Part shown: positions 53,072 to 55,581 of the stretch, piece by piece
How the letters are laid out: each line of letters begins with the position of its first letter
Position numbering within the stretch: position 1 is the stretch's first letter
Assembly: GCF_938041965.1 (NCBI RefSeq)
Contig: NZ_CALISE010000010.1
Span: forward strand, 1 to 55,581
Length of the DNA stretch: 55,581 nt
Direction of reading: 5' to 3'
Origin: an uncultured Mogibacterium sp.
GTDB taxonomy: Bacteria > Bacillota > Clostridia > Peptostreptococcales > Anaerovoracaceae
The notes under the pieces: generated by a model
What the model was told of the DNA's origin: nothing
The model's input: only the letters and a program-made list of their open reading frames with translations
The model's database searches: none
Made by a program: the position numbers and the translations under genes

Positions 53072-53236
53072 ATGATTATGAATAGAATTATTTTAATTGT
53101 GGTGCTAATATGTCTTTCTATTTTCAGAGTTTTTCTGTATAAGAATTGGAAAGTGAACAATAAGAAAATTTTTAATATTTCTTATTGTATTGCAATGATT
53201 TTAGGGAGTATCGCACTATTAATAGATTTGTTATAA
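53072..53236 (+). CDS. Possible small membrane protein (54 aa)
   Basis: An ATG at 53072 opens a 54-codon frame ending TAA at 53234-53236. The product has two hydrophobic segments (about 5-20, RIILIVVLICLSIFRVFLY, and about 38-52, ISYCIAMILGSIALLIDLL). No good ribosome site precedes it: an AGGAGGAGG lies 40 nt upstream without a start codon in place. It may be real, or the remains of a larger gene. Confidence 0.4.
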   Translation: MIMNRIILIVVLICLSIFRVFLYKNWKVNNKKIFNISYCIAMILGSIALLIDLL

Positions 53237-53418
53237 GTTATTACTGTTCAAATTTACAAGTTAAAAGCTTATAGATAAATTTAATAGTAGCTGTAATTAA
53301 TATATTTAACTTGTAATAATAAATTGTAAGGAAAACAAATGGATTAATTGAAATTAGTAGAAATAAAAACTTGTGATTAGAGATTGTTTTAATAAATGAG
53401 TTCATTGATTTTTCAAGT

Positions 53419-53598
53419 TTAATGATTGATTGTCCTAGTTTTGATTCCTCGAGAATGCATTTTGTAAGATCCCATTGGACAGAAGTGCGGTGTAGGTGCA
53501 CTTTCAAGAGTAACAATTTTCTTTAACCCCTGAACTTCGCAAGACAAGAACTCAAGATTGTTATCTTCTATGTCTAGCAAAGATGTGATAATATTCAT
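53419..53598 (-). pseudogene. N-terminal fragment of an ISL3-family transposase
   Basis: From the ATG at 53598 the minus strand encodes 59 residues before a stop at 53419. The product starts MNIITSLLDIEDNNLEFLSC and continues with a zinc-finger-like FCPMGSYKMHSRGIKTRTINH. This matches the N-terminus of ISL3-type transposases, which have CPxCGS...HSRG..R.INH; one residue of the CPxC pair is missing here. The rest of the transposase is absent. It is insertion-sequence debris. Confidence 0.65.
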
Positions 53599-53646
53599 AT
53601 GAATTTCTTTCTCAGATGTTTACCCCAAAACATATTATGAGAAAGT

Positions 53647-53682
53647 GAAAAGCGAGGCAAGAGTAACATTGCCTCGCTTTTC
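53647..53682. terminator. 14-bp-stem hairpin with T-run
   Basis: GAAAAGCGAGGCAA and TTGCCTCGCTTTTC are perfect complements around GAGTAACA. It could end transcription in either direction. It separates the transposase remnant from the surface-protein gene. Confidence 0.8.
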
Positions 53683-53695
53683 ATATACCAAATCT

Positions 53696-53762
53696 GCCCC
53701 TAAAACTAGACGCTAAAATTCGCCCCTAAAATATCTAGACCCTAAAAAACTTTGATTACCCC
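53696..53762. repeat. Degenerate CCCTAAAA repeat array, right
   Basis: Four imperfect units (GCCCCTAAAA, GACGCTAAAA, GCCCCTAAAA, GACCCTAAAA) occur at intervals of about 15 nt. The last unit contains the 18-mer also found at 127-144. The pattern is that of multiple short terminal repeats at an insertion-sequence end. Confidence 0.65.
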
Positions 53763-53829
53763 ATATATATGGTAGAATTTCCGCGTACATTGTACATTAT
53801 AGATAATTAACAATTAAAAGAGGAAATTA

Positions 53830-54933
53830 ATGTTGATGAATAAGGCAGTTAAAAAAAATATTAGCTTAATATTGAATCTTATGATCATATTATTACTGCT
53901 CTCAAATACATCAATTGTATTTGCAGATGAAGATTTAAGCTCACTCCATCCTGTGCATTATTTTATGTATGGTGAGGACTGGCAGAGCCCTTTAGTTGAT
54001 AAAAGTGCAGAAATCAAAAATGATAATTATTGGGTTGACTTAAAATATTCAAAAGTAGAAAACATTCCGGTAGCTGCAGGAGAACCTATAACATATTTTA
54101 AAACTCTTGTTCCTAAATATGTGTTGGAACCTAAAGATACTGCTGTTAATCAGCATGCAAAGGTTAGCACGATAATCAATTTTTGCTGTGCTCCTGAGTT
54201 TCTAAATACCGGCATTGTTCCAAAGTGGAGTGGATTGAACATTTTCCTTCACCCTTTGAAACCACAAAATAATCCGTACTTTCAGCAATTCTCCACGATT
54301 CCTGAAGAGAGAACAAATCCGCATAAGTTTAAACAAAGTGATATTTTAACTGCTGAAGAAACTAGTAAGCCATTAGAAAAATTACAAGTTTTAGCCGATA
54401 TAAAGGCTAAGGGAAGCACCGATTCAAAGAAAGTGGACGAATATAAGAAAGGTGATCCAATAGACCTTGAGTTTTCTATGAATGCTTCATGGTTCAAGCG
54501 TTATATGAATGGGTTTGCTTTGTTCTTAACTCAAACTGGCGGCATGTCGGATGAGGGAATTCAGAAAATTTACAATCAGTATGCAATGTCAGATGCACAA
54601 ATCGTTTTTTCATTAGATATCCCAGACGGGGTAACTGTTAGTAACAATCCAACAGCTACAATTAGGGGATTAGATGGGTTTACAGCAAATGTTTCGAAGG
54701 AAGGAAATACTTTGCTTGTAAAATTACGTAAAAATGAAAAAGCTAAAGTTTGTAAATGGAAAGACTTGATTAAAAAAATTAATTCCATAGATACAAGTAA
54801 CATTAATGTTAGTATTTCGGGATTAAAGGTTTCTAAAGACGCAAGTCAAGATTCGCAGGTAACTATAAGAGGTACGGTATCAGGAGTTTATGATTTTGCT
54901 ACTTCTTATACAGAAAAATTTTATTTGCCATAA
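53830..54933 (+). CDS. Secreted surface protein, N-terminal part of a split LPXTG gene
   Basis: The 367-aa frame begins with a Sec signal peptide (basic VKKN, hydrophobic ISLILNLMIILLLLSN, cleavage near VFA-DED at about residue 33). The rest is an extracellular region without a recognised domain, with two adjacent cysteines (FCCAPEF). It ends at a premature TAA at 54931-54933. That stop lies in a 17-bp tandem duplication; without the second unit the frame reads on into 54942-55481 through EKFYLPSPEHNNHEE, giving about 545 aa with a cell-wall anchor. As the sequence stands, this part would be secreted but not anchored. The ribosome site is AGAGGAA. Confidence 0.85.
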   Translation: MLMNKAVKKNISLILNLMIILLLLSNTSIVFADEDLSSLHPVHYFMYGEDWQSPLVDKSAEIKNDNYWVDLKYSKVENIPVAAGEPITYFKTLVPKYVLEPKDTAVNQHAKVSTIINFCCAPEFLNTGIVPKWSGLNIFLHPLKPQNNPYFQQFSTIPEERTNPHKFKQSDILTAEETSKPLEKLQVLADIKAKGSTDSKKVDEYKKGDPIDLEFSMNASWFKRYMNGFALFLTQTGGMSDEGIQKIYNQYAMSDAQIVFSLDIPDGVTVSNNPTATIRGLDGFTANVSKEGNTLLVKLRKNEKAKVCKWKDLIKKINSIDTSNINVSISGLKVSKDASQDSQVTIRGTVSGVYDFATSYTEKFYLP

Positions 54934-54948
54934 AATTTTATTTGCCAT
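54915..54948. repeat. 17-bp tandem duplication causing a frameshift
   Basis: AAAATTTTATTTGCCAT occurs twice without a gap (54915-54931 and 54932-54948). The extra 17 bp change the reading frame of the surface-protein gene and create its early TAA stop. Confidence 0.95.
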
Positions 54949-55481
54949 CTCCCGAACATAATAATCATGAGGAGTTAGGTCCGGGACATGAGAATTGTGC
55001 GACCAGAAATTACTGGTCATTTGCAGCAATTCAAGATCCTAGTGGATTGGATAAAGCGGCAGAATCAAATAAGCCAAGCCAAATATCTTATACTTTCAAG
55101 GTAAATAAACCGGCTGATAACACCGTAACTTTCAAGGACGGAAATGCTACACACGCTACCGTAAAGGTGGAAAACGGCAAATCAATTGATAACGATGCTT
55201 TAGCTAATCAATCGATGCCAAGTGACCCAACAAAGAGTGGTTATATTTTTAAGGAATGGAATACTCAAAATGATGGAAAAGGAACTAAATTTACAGGTTC
55301 AACCATTGTTAACGAGGATATGGTAGTATATGCTATTTACAGCAAGAACCCGACTCCAAACAAACCCGGCAAGTTACCAAAGACGGGTGATAATACAAAT
55401 GTACCATTGTATACTGCAATATTAGTTGTATCAGGAGTATTATTGTTTGCATTATATTTCAAAAGAAGAAAAGACAATTAG
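54942..55481 (+). pseudogene. C-terminal part of the split LPXTG surface protein
   Basis: The 179-aa frame continues the preceding protein after the duplication. It has an InlB B-repeat-like module (TVTFKDGNATHATVKVENGK ... GYIFKEWNTQNDGKGTKF ... VVYAIYSK). A short proline linker follows, and then a complete sortase signal: LPKTG, a hydrophobic span (TAILVVSGVLLFALYF) and the basic tail KRRKDN. It has no ribosome site of its own; a TTG at 54942 lies in the second repeat unit. It would be expressed only if one repeat unit is lost or by frameshifting. Confidence 0.85.
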
Positions 55482-55500
55482 TGTATTAATGTAAAATATC

Positions 55501-55533
55501 AGGAGCTGTCGCATGAGTGACAGCTCCTTTTTG
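55501..55533 (+). terminator. Terminator after the surface-protein gene
   Basis: AGGAGCTGTC and GACAGCTCCT pair perfectly over 10 bp around an 8-nt loop, followed by TTTTT. Its T-run touches the start of the right terminal repeat. Confidence 0.92.
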
Positions 55534-55581
55534 TATAAGTAAAACCACGCGTTGGACGCGTGGTTCCGTAAAGGCTTTGCC
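55530..55581 (-). repeat. 52-bp terminal repeat, right copy
   Basis: This is the exact reverse complement of positions 4-55. It contains the AACCACGCG/CGCGTGGTT hairpin and the GTAAAGGCTTTGCC end. It begins right behind a terminator, as does the diverged copy at 34738-34785. Confidence 0.9.

Noticed and set aside
53241..53418. Minus-strand frame continuing past the transposase fragment
   Set aside because: The translation is AT-driven hydrophobic sequence in a different frame from the transposase remnant and has no recognisable features.
1..55581. Idea that the whole window is one transposon bounded by terminal inverted repeats
   Set aside because: The window carries essential core genes and the replication origin, and a third copy of the repeat lies inside; contig ends at a dispersed repeat are much more likely.

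Overview
The window comes from a low-GC Gram-positive bacterium of the Firmicutes (Bacillota). It carries the dnaA origin region in the order gyrA-gyrB-recF-dnaN-dnaA // rpmH-rnpA-yidD-yidC-jag-mnmE-mnmG-rsmG-[parS]-parA-parB. It also has DnaD-type primosome proteins, DivIC, an LtaS-like enzyme and an LPXTG surface protein. The linkage of rho, YqhQ (DUF1385), prmC, rpmE, prfA, sua5, rpiB and upp points to Clostridia. An oral or gut member near Eubacteriales Family XIII (Anaerovoracaceae, Mogibacterium-like) is my best guess; this is inference, not proven.

Layout. (1) 1-1.6 kb: accessory left end with a 52-bp repeat, a degenerate short-repeat array, a small secreted protein and a frameshifted helix-turn-helix pseudogene. 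(2) 1.68-10.03 kb, minus strand: gyrA, gyrB, recF, dnaN, dnaA. DnaA boxes lie on both sides of dnaA, so oriC is about 8.5-10.3 kb. (3) 10.3-19.0 kb, plus strand: ribosome, RNase P, membrane insertase and tRNA-modification genes, then two perfect parS sites and parA-parB. (4) 19.0-31.6 kb: a GdpP-like c-di-AMP phosphodiesterase without membrane anchor, rplI, dnaB, an unusual DnaD/helicase-loader fusion, a LysM-G5-M23 cell-wall protein, divIC, rnmV, rsmA, an LtaS-like sulfatase and rho. (5) 31.6-34.7 kb: a YqhQ-PrmC fusion and ddl. (6) 34.7-39.2 kb: an AT-rich accessory island with two regulators, a DUF2975 protein, a 49-aa secreted peptide and four tandem paralogous anchored proteins. (7) 39.2-45.3 kb, minus strand: a 1591-aa multidomain protein (HD, helical repeats, nucleotidyltransferase, acetyltransferase-like, phosphoribosyltransferase-like) and coaBC. 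(8) 45.5-52.98 kb: rpmE, prfA, sua5, rpiB, upp, tyrS, a C_GCAxxG_C_C protein, a small membrane protein and a LysR regulator. (9) 53-55.6 kb: insertion-sequence debris and an LPXTG protein gene split by a 17-bp tandem duplication. The window closes with the same 52-bp repeat, inverted.

The core genes cover replication initiation, chromosome segregation, translation, release-factor methylation (PrmC modifies PrfA), NAD/CoA/uracil metabolism and envelope assembly. The most novel items are the 1591-aa protein, the four-paralogue cluster with its upstream peptide, the DnaD/loader fusion that lacks the AAA+ domain, the YqhQ-PrmC fusion, and the duplication-split surface protein. No rRNA or tRNA genes and no CRISPR arrays were seen.
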